A stretch of DNA of 64,000 nucleotides from Desulfosoma sp. (GTDB lineage: Bacteria > Desulfobacterota > Syntrophobacteria > Syntrophobacterales > DSM-9756). The notes beneath the pieces are model-generated. The model did no database searches, was not told the origin of the DNA, and worked only from the letters and a program-made list of their open reading frames with translations. The stretch lies in the NCBI GenBank assembly GCA_037481875.1, contig JBBFKY010000004.1:124001-188000 (forward strand), given 5' to 3'. Positions 55,942 through 64,000 of the stretch are shown piece by piece. Numbering within the stretch: the stretch's first letter is position 1; the number at the start of each line of letters is the position of its first letter. Position numbers and translations under genes: made by a program.

Positions 55942-57945
55942 ATGAAGGATCCACTGTTTCAACCTGTTGTAATCAACAAGATGGAAGTTCCCAACCGCAT
56001 CGTCATGCCTGCCATGCATCTCAACATGGCCAAGAAGTTCCAAGTCACCGACCGCCTCGTAGATTTCTATGCCGAACGGGCTCGAGGCGGCGCCGGCCTC
56101 ATTTGCGTGGGCTATGCGACGGTAGACGAACTGTCGGGAAGCCCTGGAAACATCGGCGCCCATGATGATGTTTTTATCGAAGGACTTGCGAGGCTTTCGG
56201 CAGCCATCAAAGAAAACGGTTCTCTCAGTGCCGTGCAGCTGAACCATGCGGGTCGATACAATCCTAGTATTCTCATGGGTGGAAAACAACCGGTGGCACC
56301 GTCTGCCGTTCCATCCAGGCTTACCGGAGAGACGCCCCGAGAGCTCACGGTGGAAGAGATTCAGGGCATTGTGGATCGCTTCGCCCAGGCGGCTCGCCGA
56401 GTCAAACAGGCCGGGTTCGATGCGGTGGAGATTCTGTGTGGAACGGGCTATCTCATCAGCGAATTTCTTTCGCCGCTGACCAACAAACGTACCGACCAAT
56501 ACGGAGGAGATCTCAACGGACGCATGCGTTTCGGCCTGGAGGTGATCTGTGCGGTTCGGGATGCTGTGGGCCCGGATTTTCCCATTTTGGTGCGGACCAA
56601 CGGCAACGATTTCATGCCGGGCGGCGTAGGCCGAAAGGAATTGGCGATTTTTGCGCAAGCCCTGGTCGGGCATGGTGCCGATGCCTTGAACATCAATGTG
56701 GGATGGCATGAAGCCAGAGTGCCCCAGATCATATCGGACGTGCCTCGAGGAGCCTTCGCTTACCTGGCCCGAAGTATCAAGGAAAGGGTTTCCGTTCCCG
56801 TGATCGCCGGGCACCGAATCAATGATCCCCGCGTGGCCAGAGAACTCATTGCCGACGATCTTTGCGACATGGTCGCCATGGGTCGAAGTCTCATCGCCGA
56901 CCCTCGACTTCCCGAAAAAGCACGCACAGGTCGAGAACATGAAATCGTCCATTGCATTGCATGCGCTCAAGGCTGTTTTGACAACCTCTTTGAGATGAAG
57001 TCCGTGGAGTGCCTTTGTAATCCCTTGGCGGGGCATGAAAGGGACCGCCAAGTGGTCAAGGCGCCTGCACGCAAGAAAGTTCTGGTGGCAGGAGGCGGCC
57101 CGGCAGGCATGAGCGCTGCCCTGGCGGCTCACGATCGCGGCCACGACGTGGTGCTCTACGAAAAATCGGACCGATTGGGCGGACAGCTTTGGTTGGCGGC
57201 GGCGCCACCGGGACGGTTTGAATTTTCCGAACTTGCCAGGGACCTGGCAACGCAGCTGGCCGTGCGCGGTGTTCGTGTGGTGCTCAATACGGAGGTGACG
57301 GAAGCCGTCATTCGAGAGGAAAAACCGGATGAGGTTGTTCTGGCGACCGGAGCGGAACCCATTACGCCGCCCGTTCCGGGAAGCCATCTTTCCCATGTGG
57401 TCCAGGCCTGGGACATATTGGCAGGAAGAGCTTTCGCAGGACGCCGCGTGGTTGTTATCGGAGGTGGTGCCGTAGGCGTGGAGACCGCGCTCTATCTGGC
57501 CCAACGGGGAACACTTTCCGGGGAAGCCCTTAAGTTTCTGGCTTTAGCTCAGGCCGAAGATCCCCAAGAACTCTTTCGGCTTGCTGTTCGCGGCACCAAA
57601 GAAATCATCTTGGTGGAAATGCTCGATGCCGTGGGCAAAGACCTCGGCCGAAGCACCCGCTGGGCCATGCTTCAAAACATCGCCGTGCACGGCGTGAAAG
57701 TCTACAAGTCAACAAAAGCCTTGGAGATCACGCCCGAAGGGGTTCAGGTTCAGACCCCGGAAGGGGAAACGCGGTATGTGCCATGTGATACAGTGGTGCT
57801 GGCAGCCGGATCCCGTTCGTATAATCCCTTGGAAGAAAAGCTTCGGGAAAAAGGCCTTTCCGTTCATGTGGTGGGGGACGCCGCCCGTGTGGGTAAGGCC
57901 TTTGACGCCGTCCATCAGGGCTTCCAAGTTGGCCGTGCCCTGTGA
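55942..57945 (+). CDS. OYE/2,4-dienoyl-CoA reductase-like iron-sulfur flavoenzyme
   Basis: A 667-residue enzyme with an N-terminal FMN-binding TIM barrel (about 1-330; QLNHAGRYN and YLISEFLSPLTNKRTDQYGG), a [4Fe-4S] motif CIACAQGCF with a distant Cys in ECLCNP, and a C-terminal FAD/NAD(P) domain (VLVAGGGPAGMSAALAA and VVVIGGGAVGVETALYL). This is the layout of FadH, 2-enoate reductase and trimethylamine dehydrogenase. With the crotonase gene before it, a role in unsaturated acyl-CoA or enoate reduction is likely. AAAGGAGGGG precedes the ATG. Confidence 0.88.
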   Translation: MKDPLFQPVVINKMEVPNRIVMPAMHLNMAKKFQVTDRLVDFYAERARGGAGLICVGYATVDELSGSPGNIGAHDDVFIEGLARLSAAIKENGSLSAVQLNHAGRYNPSILMGGKQPVAPSAVPSRLTGETPRELTVEEIQGIVDRFAQAARRVKQAGFDAVEILCGTGYLISEFLSPLTNKRTDQYGGDLNGRMRFGLEVICAVRDAVGPDFPILVRTNGNDFMPGGVGRKELAIFAQALVGHGADALNINVGWHEARVPQIISDVPRGAFAYLARSIKERVSVPVIAGHRINDPRVARELIADDLCDMVAMGRSLIADPRLPEKARTGREHEIVHCIACAQGCFDNLFEMKSVECLCNPLAGHERDRQVVKAPARKKVLVAGGGPAGMSAALAAHDRGHDVVLYEKSDRLGGQLWLAAAPPGRFEFSELARDLATQLAVRGVRVVLNTEVTEAVIREEKPDEVVLATGAEPITPPVPGSHLSHVVQAWDILAGRAFAGRRVVVIGGGAVGVETALYLAQRGTLSGEALKFLALAQAEDPQELFRLAVRGTKEIILVEMLDAVGKDLGRSTRWAMLQNIAVHGVKVYKSTKALEITPEGVQVQTPEGETRYVPCDTVVLAAGSRSYNPLEEKLREKGLSVHVVGDAARVGKAFDAVHQGFQVGRAL

Positions 57946-58032
57946 AACGTTTTCCCTCGGATGCCCTTGATTCCTCAGCGGTGGAACACTCAAGAGGGCT
58001 CATGGCGCTGAAAGCCCTGTACAAGGCCGTGG

Positions 58033-59931
58033 CTATGAGCCCTGGACCTGAGGAGCCCGATTTCTTAAGCTCAAGGGCGTGGCGGACCGCCATGGAAAGA
58101 TCCACCCGTCATGGAAAGATCCACGGATGTGTACGGCTTTTTTTAGAAATGACGCGAAGCCTTTTATAAGCCCTTTCTTTTGCAAAAGACCTTCGCCGTA
58201 TCGCGAAGTCAGCACCACAGGCAGATCCGGCCGAAGTTCCCAAACGGCTTCGGCCAGTTTTTCGACTGTGAGCTTAGGCATGGTGAGGTCAGTGATAAGA
58301 AGGTCCGTGTGGAAAACGTTTTCTTTCAGGTACTTCAGAGCTTCTTCCGCATCGGAAAAACCTTTGACGGTATAGCCAAGGTTTTCCAAAAGGTTTTTGG
58401 TCAAGTGAACCAACATGACCGCATCGTCCACCACCACGAGGCGTTCCGTGCCGCGCATGAGCGTCCCCACGGTTCTGTCCGTACTGCAGACGGCTCGATC
58501 CTGTGGTGATGCAGGAAGAAAAACGCGAAAAAGGCTTCCCAGCCCGGGGCGGCTTTCTACGTTGATGGTACGTCCTAGGCTACGAACGATGCCGTGCACC
58601 ACCGAAAGGCCTAGACCGGTGCCTTCGCCTACTTCTTTGGTGGTGAAGTATGGTTCAGAAATTCGCTCCATGACCTCGGGGCTCATGCCGTGCCCCGTAT
58701 CCCTTACCGACAAAATCACATGATCTCCTGGTTCCAACCCCAAAGTCTTTTCTTCACCGTGTTTGTCCAGCCGCACGTTTTCAGCCTTAAGTTCAGCGTG
58801 CCTCCATGGTCCTTCATGGCATGAAAAGCGTTGGTGCACAGGTTCATAATCATCTGCTGCATTTGCGTTGGATCCGCCATGACCGTGGGAACAAAATCGG
58901 CGTAGTGCTCCCGAACCTCAATGGTAAATGGCAAGGTCGATCGAAGCATTTTGACCGTCTCACGCATCCGGGAACTCATGGCTCGAGCCGGAATGTTAAC
59001 TCGGTCGCATTGCAGAAGAATTTTATGCGGCTCTTCATCAAAGGCGTACATGACCGTGCGTTCTCCACGGCCGGCCGCTTCCTTGGCAAACGCCATGGCC
59101 AGAGTGCTTTTGCCCACTCCTGTAGGACCGACAATGGACGTGGTGGTGCATCGCTGAAGACCTTCACCAAGCAGCTGGTCCAGTTCCGGAATACGGCAGG
59201 ACAGCATCTCCGCTGAGCGTTCCACACTCATCTCCCCGGTTCGTACTTTGGGATAAACTACGACACCCCGGGGAGTGATTTCGAATTCATGGCTGCCATG
59301 TCGGAACCGGGAACCTCGAAACTTGGTCACTTGAATAGTGCGAAGATCTTTGGACAAATGGAGACGAATGATCCCGTCGCAGAGAAACTGCAGGTCCTCG
59401 TCGGGTGTCTCCGGACTGGATTGCGACGAAAACAGAACCGTGGCTCCTTGTTCCACAAGAAACGGATGAAGGACAAGGATTGTTTCCAAAACATGAAAGG
59501 GTCACTGGAGAGATACCGAAACTGAGTCATGGAATCGATAAAAACCCGTCCAGGCTTGATTTATTGCACGGTTTCCACGATGCGCTGTGTGGTTCCCGCT
59601 CCACTTCAGCTGGAGCGAAGATGTCGTAAGACTCAATCTTGCCAAAGAATTCCGGTCCCGGACTCAAGTCCAGTATGTGGACACGAGAAAAATCAAAGCC
59701 CATGGCGACCCCGATGCGGCGAATCTTTTCGGCGGGTTCGCTGAGGGTAATGAATAAAGAGGTTTCGGAGTCGATTTGCGGGGCTGTAAGAAAGTGGAGT
59801 CCAAAGGTTGTCTTCCCGGTGCCACGGCCCCCTCGAATGAGATAAGAAAAAGTGCTGACAAAACCCCCGTAAAGCACGGTGTCCGTGCCCGGGATGCCTG
59901 TGGAAATCCTTGAAGGGGTCTCAAAGTTCAT
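58033..59931 (-). pseudogene. Broken KaiC-like ATPase / histidine kinase / receiver gene
   Basis: Remnants lie in order on the minus strand in several frames. 59931 to about 59590 encodes a KaiC-like N-terminal ATPase (LIRGGRGTGKTTFGLHFL). A frame change near 59590 and a TAA at 59561-59563 interrupt it; the frame resumes as QRIVETVQ and KPGRVFIDSMTQFRY, then shifts again near 59460. From 59489 a second ATPase region follows (VGPTGVGKSTLAMAFAKEA), which jumps near 58960 straight into a histidine-kinase ATPase domain (MADPTQMQQMIMNLCTNAFHAM). Another shift near 58772 leads to GTGLGLSVVHGIV and a receiver domain (VVVDDAV, TDLTMPK). A 15-base direct repeat at 58091-58105 and 58110-58124 marks the decayed end. 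At least three shifts, one stop and one deletion make this a pseudogene. Confidence 0.85.
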
Positions 59932-60426
59932 CCTCTGCCCTTTCCTTACAGCGCGAACCAAACCCATGCTAGCTATCAGCGATTCTTATCTGTCCAGGCT
60001 TTTGCACAAACTGAAGACACCCTAAGGCGGATAGCTCCTTTCCATGTACCCCTCGAGCGCTGCGAACAGAGCCAAGAAACAAACGATGTGCGTGGCCCCT
60101 TGTTCAAAGAGACATGACAGAAGTGGCCGCGGATCTGTTTGGGCGCAGGTTGCGTTGGCTGCAGCCATGGGAAACGTGAAAAGAGGGGGAACGATAACCT
60201 TAAAGAGGTCTCGACTTAATGAGCAGAGACGGAAAGAGCATGCGATCATGCATGGCGTTGCAGGAGGTTGCAGAGACAACGTTCCTTTTGACTAAGCATT
60301 ACCCACAGACTTCGCGCACACTCTTTGTAACAGCGGATTCAGGCTTTTCGAGCAGATTTTCCCGTCTGCTAGAACGCCAAAAGAAAGAGTAGGAGCTTGT
60401 CCGAGAAGCATTTCTTCCTGTGAGTG

Positions 60427-60600
60427 CAGGCGGTCCGCCCCCACAAATGACGAGCCGAAGGTCCGCGCTTTCAGAAACAGTTTCAGGTTTGAAGGGGCGA
60501 GGCGGCCTTGTCCCTCCATTGAAATGACATTAAAGACCTTGGTGTTTCGAGTACTCAGGCGCGCTCCTAGGCTTTTGTAGGGACGAGACGGACGTGGTTT
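60427..60600. repeat. Diverged palindromic repeats in a gene-poor stretch
   Basis: Partial copies of the GTAGGGGC-armed family are at 60427-60443, 60491-60517 (GAAGGGGCGAGGC with TTGTCCCTCC) and 60577-60600. The 668 bases from 59932 to 60599 contain only weak, repeat-derived or atypical frames; I see no gene there. A short frame at 60044-60295 has no ribosome site and odd composition. Confidence 0.55.
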
Positions 60601-61412
60601 CAGAACCCAGTGTCGGTAAAGCTGCGGGGAATTGTGGGGGCGGCGAGGCTATTGGAAGGCGTCAGTGTCGAAGGACTAGGGTCAAAGATGGATTGGTGCA
60701 GGGAGCCGTTACGGCGTCGAGCGCGGCAGTCCTCGGCATCAAAGGCCTGGCATGGAAGGGGTTTGATGGGATGAATGGAGCAAAAATGGTGTTTGGAACC
60801 CGGAGACTGAAAGAGAAAGGGGCAAAGCTGCTGGTTGTCCAAGCGCGTGCCTTCCAGAAGGGCTCGCCAATGGGAAGGGTAGGTCACGCCTGGAGGAGCA
60901 ACAGCGGGCACACCGCCGATTTCACAGCATGTGCCGCACATGTGGCACCACTGGCCTGAAGGCACAGGATGCGGGCGACTGTCCGTTGAAAGAAGCAAAG
61001 AAGCAAAAGAGGGCAGCCGTGCCAAATCATGGCGTATTTCTAAAAAAGCTTCGGCGAATCGGGTCAGGTCTCTCAGGAGCAGCGGCTGCATTTCTGGACG
61101 GTCTTTGTCGATATAAAAGCGCATGCCGGTGACATGGGAAAAGATTGTCCCTTGAATCATTTCCGCTGGAAAGTAAGGGTCGAGAAGGGCTTGAGTGAGG
61201 GTAACCTTGTCGGCCGAAGCCCCGGGCCATTGAAGCAAACGATCCAGTGCCTGAAGAAGGCCTTTCGGGACACCGCTTTCCAAGCCCTGTGATGAAGTCT
61301 TCTGAGCGTAAAGAAGAGCAGCGCTGAAACCCGACGAATCTTTGCAGGCGGCAAAGCTTTGCCGGCGTATAGCCGCAAAATCCAAAAAGAGCTGTCGAAA
61401 AGAAGGTGGCAT
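60600..61412 (-). CDS. CxxCxxCC (YkgJ-like) metal-binding protein
   Basis: A 270-residue protein with a cysteine cluster WCHMCGTCCEIGG near residue 155, then LCPFL, HFCSIHPIKPLPCQAF and EDC. This is the CxxCxxCC family (YkgJ-like), thought to bind zinc or an iron-sulfur cluster; the function is not known. The last 20 or so residues look atypical and run to the edge of a repeat, so the original end may have been earlier. The gene stands alone between two repeat-bearing gaps. Confidence 0.75.
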   Translation of the reverse strand: MPPSFRQLFLDFAAIRRQSFAACKDSSGFSAALLYAQKTSSQGLESGVPKGLLQALDRLLQWPGASADKVTLTQALLDPYFPAEMIQGTIFSHVTGMRFYIDKDRPEMQPLLLRDLTRFAEAFLEIRHDLARLPSFASLLLSTDSRPHPVPSGQWCHMCGTCCEIGGVPAVAPPGVTYPSHWRALLEGTRLDNQQLCPFLFQSPGSKHHFCSIHPIKPLPCQAFDAEDCRARRRNGSLHQSIFDPSPSTLTPSNSLAAPTIPRSFTDTGF

Positions 61413-61521
61413 GGGGATCTCCGAAGCGCCTATCGCGCAAGTCAGCTAACCGAACCCTTTTTATCACACAAGCGCCCAAGGCACCAACCCTGCCTGCAGG
61501 CCTCTTCCCCAGACCCAAATC

Positions 61522-61769
61522 CTACAGGGGTGGCTCCCTATGTCCGCCCCGATCACCACCGCTTCGTATCCACCGGCCCCATATTTTTGGACCTCCCCAA
61601 ACATGGTGGAGCCGCACCTATGGGGTCTCCCCGATCCCTATCAACCCGTATATGCAGCTCCGTATGTTCGAACAACCACTAAACATCGTAGGAACGGACC
61701 TATGTATCCGCCCGCAGATTATCGGGTCGCAGGGAATGGGACGGGGCGCATACACCGGTGCGCCCCCAC
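61522..61769. repeat. Three diverged palindromic repeats before the ABC transporter
   Basis: A diverged GGCGGAC-type copy is at 61522-61550. A composite unit like those at 32841 and 33038 lies at 61688-61769: GTAGGAACGGACC, TATCCGCCC, a linker of about 29 bases, then GGGGCGCATACACCGG ending in GCGCCCCCAC. No gene is supported from 61413 to 61896. Confidence 0.7.
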
Positions 61770-61896
61770 AGCAAAAGGTTTTTCGCCCATCCGAACGACC
61801 CTTCCATAAACCTTGGTCATTGACGCCAATGCCCGCCTGTGGCAGCTTTCCTGCGAATGTTCCCAAGAAACAGGCATCATAAGGGAGGACAGAACC

Positions 61897-62901
61897 ATGA
61901 CGTTTCTGTGTGTGGACGAAAACGCCTTTTGCCCCGCGCCTAAGCAACGTCCTCAAGCATTCTACCGCAGGCTGCCTTCAATCATCTTGCTTGGAATTCT
62001 GGTTCTTGGAATTCTTGGGCGACCTTCGCACGCCTCTCAAAAGCCTTTGCGTGTGGGAATTCTTCCGGTCTTGGACACTCTGCCCCTTCAGATCGCTTTC
62101 ACAGAAGGCTATTTTGCCAAACATGGTCTGAACGTTCAGCTGATCTCCTTTGACAGCGCTCTGGAACGGGATGCGGCCATGCAGGCCGGGCAACTGGAAG
62201 GTTATTTCGGGGATATGGTGAATACGGTGCTCATGGTACGCAGCGGGGTTCCCATGCGCATCGTCACCGTGGCTTACGCCAGTCGCCCTGGCCAAAGGCA
62301 GTTCGCGTTACTGGGACGACCAGGCTTGGAAGCAACGTCCTTGGACGCTCTTCCCTCCGGAACCGTCGGACTTTCCAATGCCACCATCATGGAATACCTT
62401 TTGGACCTCATGGAAGAACAGGGTCTTGTACCACGCGGCCGTTTGGAACGTCTGGAAGTGAAAAAGATTCCCGTCCGCATGCAGATGCTTCTTGGAGGCC
62501 GTCTCGATGCAGCCATTCTTCCCGAACCCTTGGTGACCCTTGCGGAATCGCAAGGGGCACGCGTTTATGTTACCGACGAAAATCTTCAGGTGACACTCAC
62601 TGTCGTAGGCTTATTGGATCGACTTTTGACCGATGATACCCAAACGGGAGAAAAGTTTTTAAATGCTTACAGGGAGGCCCTCTCCGCTCTGGCTGCAAAT
62701 CCCGAAAAATACCGCTCTCTCATGGTAGCTTCCTGCCGCATTCCAGAACAACTGGCAGCCACTTTCCAGATGCCCGTATTTCCAGAAGCGGGGTTACCGC
62801 CCTATGCGGACGTGGAACGGCTCGTGAGTTGGATGCGGGCTCGAGGCCTTGTCACGGAGGCTATAAAAGTTGCGGATCTCACGTGGAGTGGCAGGCCGTG
62901 A
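61897..62901 (+). CDS. ABC transporter substrate-binding protein, NitT/TauT (NMT1) family
   Basis: A 334-residue exported protein. A hydrophobic segment (LPSIILLGILVLGILG near residue 27) ends in a signal-peptidase-like PSHASQ. The mature part starts PLRVGILPVLDTLPLQIAFTEGYFAKHGL, the usual NMT1/THI5-like opening. Family ligands include nitrate, sulfonates, and thiamine precursors; the ligand here is unknown. The ATG at 61897 has GGGAGGA upstream, so the longer frame is rejected. The ATPase gene starts inside its stop codon. Confidence 0.88.
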   Translation: MTFLCVDENAFCPAPKQRPQAFYRRLPSIILLGILVLGILGRPSHASQKPLRVGILPVLDTLPLQIAFTEGYFAKHGLNVQLISFDSALERDAAMQAGQLEGYFGDMVNTVLMVRSGVPMRIVTVAYASRPGQRQFALLGRPGLEATSLDALPSGTVGLSNATIMEYLLDLMEEQGLVPRGRLERLEVKKIPVRMQMLLGGRLDAAILPEPLVTLAESQGARVYVTDENLQVTLTVVGLLDRLLTDDTQTGEKFLNAYREALSALAANPEKYRSLMVASCRIPEQLAATFQMPVFPEAGLPPYADVERLVSWMRARGLVTEAIKVADLTWSGRP

Positions 62902-63668
62902 GCCACGGCGTGGTTTTGGAAGCCCGGAATTTGGTGAAGAGCTACCCTCATCGAGGCATGGTGCTGTCCGAGGTGTCCCTCCGTCTGGGAAGAGACGATA
63001 CCTATGCCGTGGTGGGACCGTCCGGGTGCGGCAAGAGCACCTTGCTGTATTTGCTATGCGGCCTGACGCGTCCCGATGCGGGTACGGTCATGTATGAGGG
63101 ACATCCGGTGGATCGCCCGAGGCGGGATATTGCCGTGGTGCTTCAAGATTATGGCCTTCTACCGTGGAAGACGGTCTGGGACAATGTGATTTTGGGCTTG
63201 ACCATTCAGGGAGTGTCAAGGGCTGAACGAACTCGGCGTGCTTCGGTTTGGTTACAAATACTGGGCCTCAAAGGTCGGGAACGCTGTTTTCCGGCACAGC
63301 TTAGTGGCGGGGAACAACAGCGCGTGGCGTTGGCTCGTGCGCTTGCCGCGGAACCGGGAGTGTTGCTTCTGGATGAGCCTTTTTCCTCCCTGGATGCCAT
63401 CACTCGAGAACGTTTGCAGCACACACTCTTGGACATGTGGCAAAGTGTGCGCGTTCCCTACGTCCTTGTGACGCATAGCGTGGATGAAGCGGTTTTTCTT
63501 GGGCGAAAGATTTGTGTCATGGCAGGAAATCCGGCTCGGTTCGTCACCGTCGTAGACAATCCCTATTTCGGGAATGCTCGGGGTCGAAAGAATCCGGCCT
63601 TTTACAGTCTGGTCCAGCAGGTTCGTGCCGCCTTGGATCACGCCGTGCCGGGAGATGGGGCTTCATGA
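62898..63668 (+). CDS. ABC transporter ATP-binding protein, NitT/TauT family
   Basis: A 256-residue ATPase with Walker A GPSGCGKST, Q-loop VLQDYGLLPWKTV, signature LSGGEQQRVALARALA, Walker B LLLDEPFSSLD and H-loop VTHSVDEAV. The PWKTV text is typical of SsuB/TauB/NrtD-type ATPases. The start is a GTG at 62898 that overlaps the previous stop (GTGA); the longer frame runs within the upstream gene. The permease starts in an ATGA overlap at its end. Confidence 0.92.
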   Translation: MSHGVVLEARNLVKSYPHRGMVLSEVSLRLGRDDTYAVVGPSGCGKSTLLYLLCGLTRPDAGTVMYEGHPVDRPRRDIAVVLQDYGLLPWKTVWDNVILGLTIQGVSRAERTRRASVWLQILGLKGRERCFPAQLSGGEQQRVALARALAAEPGVLLLDEPFSSLDAITRERLQHTLLDMWQSVRVPYVLVTHSVDEAVFLGRKICVMAGNPARFVTVVDNPYFGNARGRKNPAFYSLVQQVRAALDHAVPGDGAS

Positions 63669-64000
63669 AAAATGATGCTGACACTTTCCTGCCACGCCTT
63701 TTTCGTTTCGGTGCGGCTCTGGCTTTTCTGGCTTTGATCTGGTGGATTCTCGCCCAAGGGTATCGAGGAGGCCAGGTTCTTCCGGGACCGGGTAAGGCCG
63801 CTACGGCGTTCCTGCAGGCTCTGGTGACCAAAAGCTTTTGGGAACACTTTCATGCCAGCACACGGCGCGTGGTTTTCTCCATGCTTGCGGCTTGGAGCGT
63901 CGGGTTTCCCCTGGGAATCCTCATGGGTAGTCACAAGAAAGTGGATGCCTGGCTTGCTCCTCTGGTTTTCCTCACCTATCCCGTTCCCAAGATCGTCCTT
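63665..64000 (+). CDS. ABC transporter permease, NitT/TauT family, partial
   Basis: The first 112 residues of a permease, running off the window edge. An N-terminal membrane segment (FGAALAFLALIWWILAQG) and the start of the permease core (HFHASTRRVVFSMLAAWSVGFPLGILMG) match SsuC-type proteins. The ATG overlaps the ATPase stop. With the two genes before it, it forms a three-part importer. Confidence 0.9.
   Translation, partial: MKNDADTFLPRLFRFGAALAFLALIWWILAQGYRGGQVLPGPGKAATAFLQALVTKSFWEHFHASTRRVVFSMLAAWSVGFPLGILMGSHKKVDAWLAPLVFLTYPVPKIVL

Noticed and set aside
55924-57504. A 526-codon frame on the minus strand
   Set aside because: It is antisense to the well-supported flavoenzyme gene, has no family motif and no ribosome site.
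60044-60295. An 83-codon frame in the gene-poor stretch beside the pseudogene
   Set aside because: No ribosome site, no recognisable motif and an equally open antisense frame.

Overview
The window is a gene-dense, roughly 55% GC bacterial chromosome segment, most likely from Desulfobacterota and probably a Syntrophobacteria-type sulfate reducer. This is an inference from gene content and style: MutL with an endonuclease motif, a separate small PurQ beside a long PurL with a PurS-like N-terminus, DUF502, a DUF4911-like protein, AcuB-like CBS-ACT, a YcaO-TPR protein, and many GTAGGGGC-armed palindromes between genes. There is no rRNA, CRISPR array, phage or intact insertion sequence. Most genes are core metabolism and translation.

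Layout. 1-3.5 kb (minus strand): mutL-miaA-dynamin-like GTPase. 3.6-9.5 kb (plus strand): a GAF protein with a degenerate GGDEF-like region, mreB, a small Cys protein, CBS-ACT, an unknown protein and a ROK sugar kinase, with one small minus-strand gene. 9.8-10.9 kb: moaA with a clear promoter. 11.1-14.1 kb: fbp-tsaD-rsmA. 14.1-14.9 kb: a palindrome cluster and a structured leader. 14.9-20.6 kb: panC-panD-DUF502-metK-ahcY-mltA. 21-24.3 kb: an orphan helicase resembling the helicase module of TOTE-type systems, a degenerate ATP-grasp protein and a small protein. 24.4-27.1 kb: an exported M16 protease. 27.6-32.7 kb: rnd-YcaO/TPR, Smr, an EamA transporter and a ferritin-like protein. 33.2-38.1 kb (minus strand): DUF4911-like, double cNMP-binding protein, miaB, DUF151 nuclease and adenine deaminase. 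38.2-40.1 kb: an exported protein and pgsA. 40.2-47.8 kb: tRNA-Val, thrS, infC, rpmI, rplT, pheS, pheT and PilZ, with promoters and attenuator-like hairpins. 48.2-53.7 kb: mntP, purL (PurSL type), purQ and purN. 53.8-57.9 kb: a sugar aminotransferase, an enoyl-CoA hydratase family protein and an OYE/2,4-dienoyl-CoA reductase-like flavoenzyme. 58.0-59.9 kb: a multiply broken KaiC-like/histidine kinase/receiver pseudogene. 60.6-61.4 kb: a CxxCxxCC protein. 61.9-64.0 kb: a NitT/TauT-type ABC transporter that runs off the edge.

No complete new defence or biosynthetic island was found. The best leads are the YcaO-TPR protein paired with RNase D, the standalone TOTE-like helicase next to a degenerate ATP-grasp protein, the modular palindrome family, an attenuator-like thrS leader with a T-box-core-like sequence, and a CTG-initiated infC.
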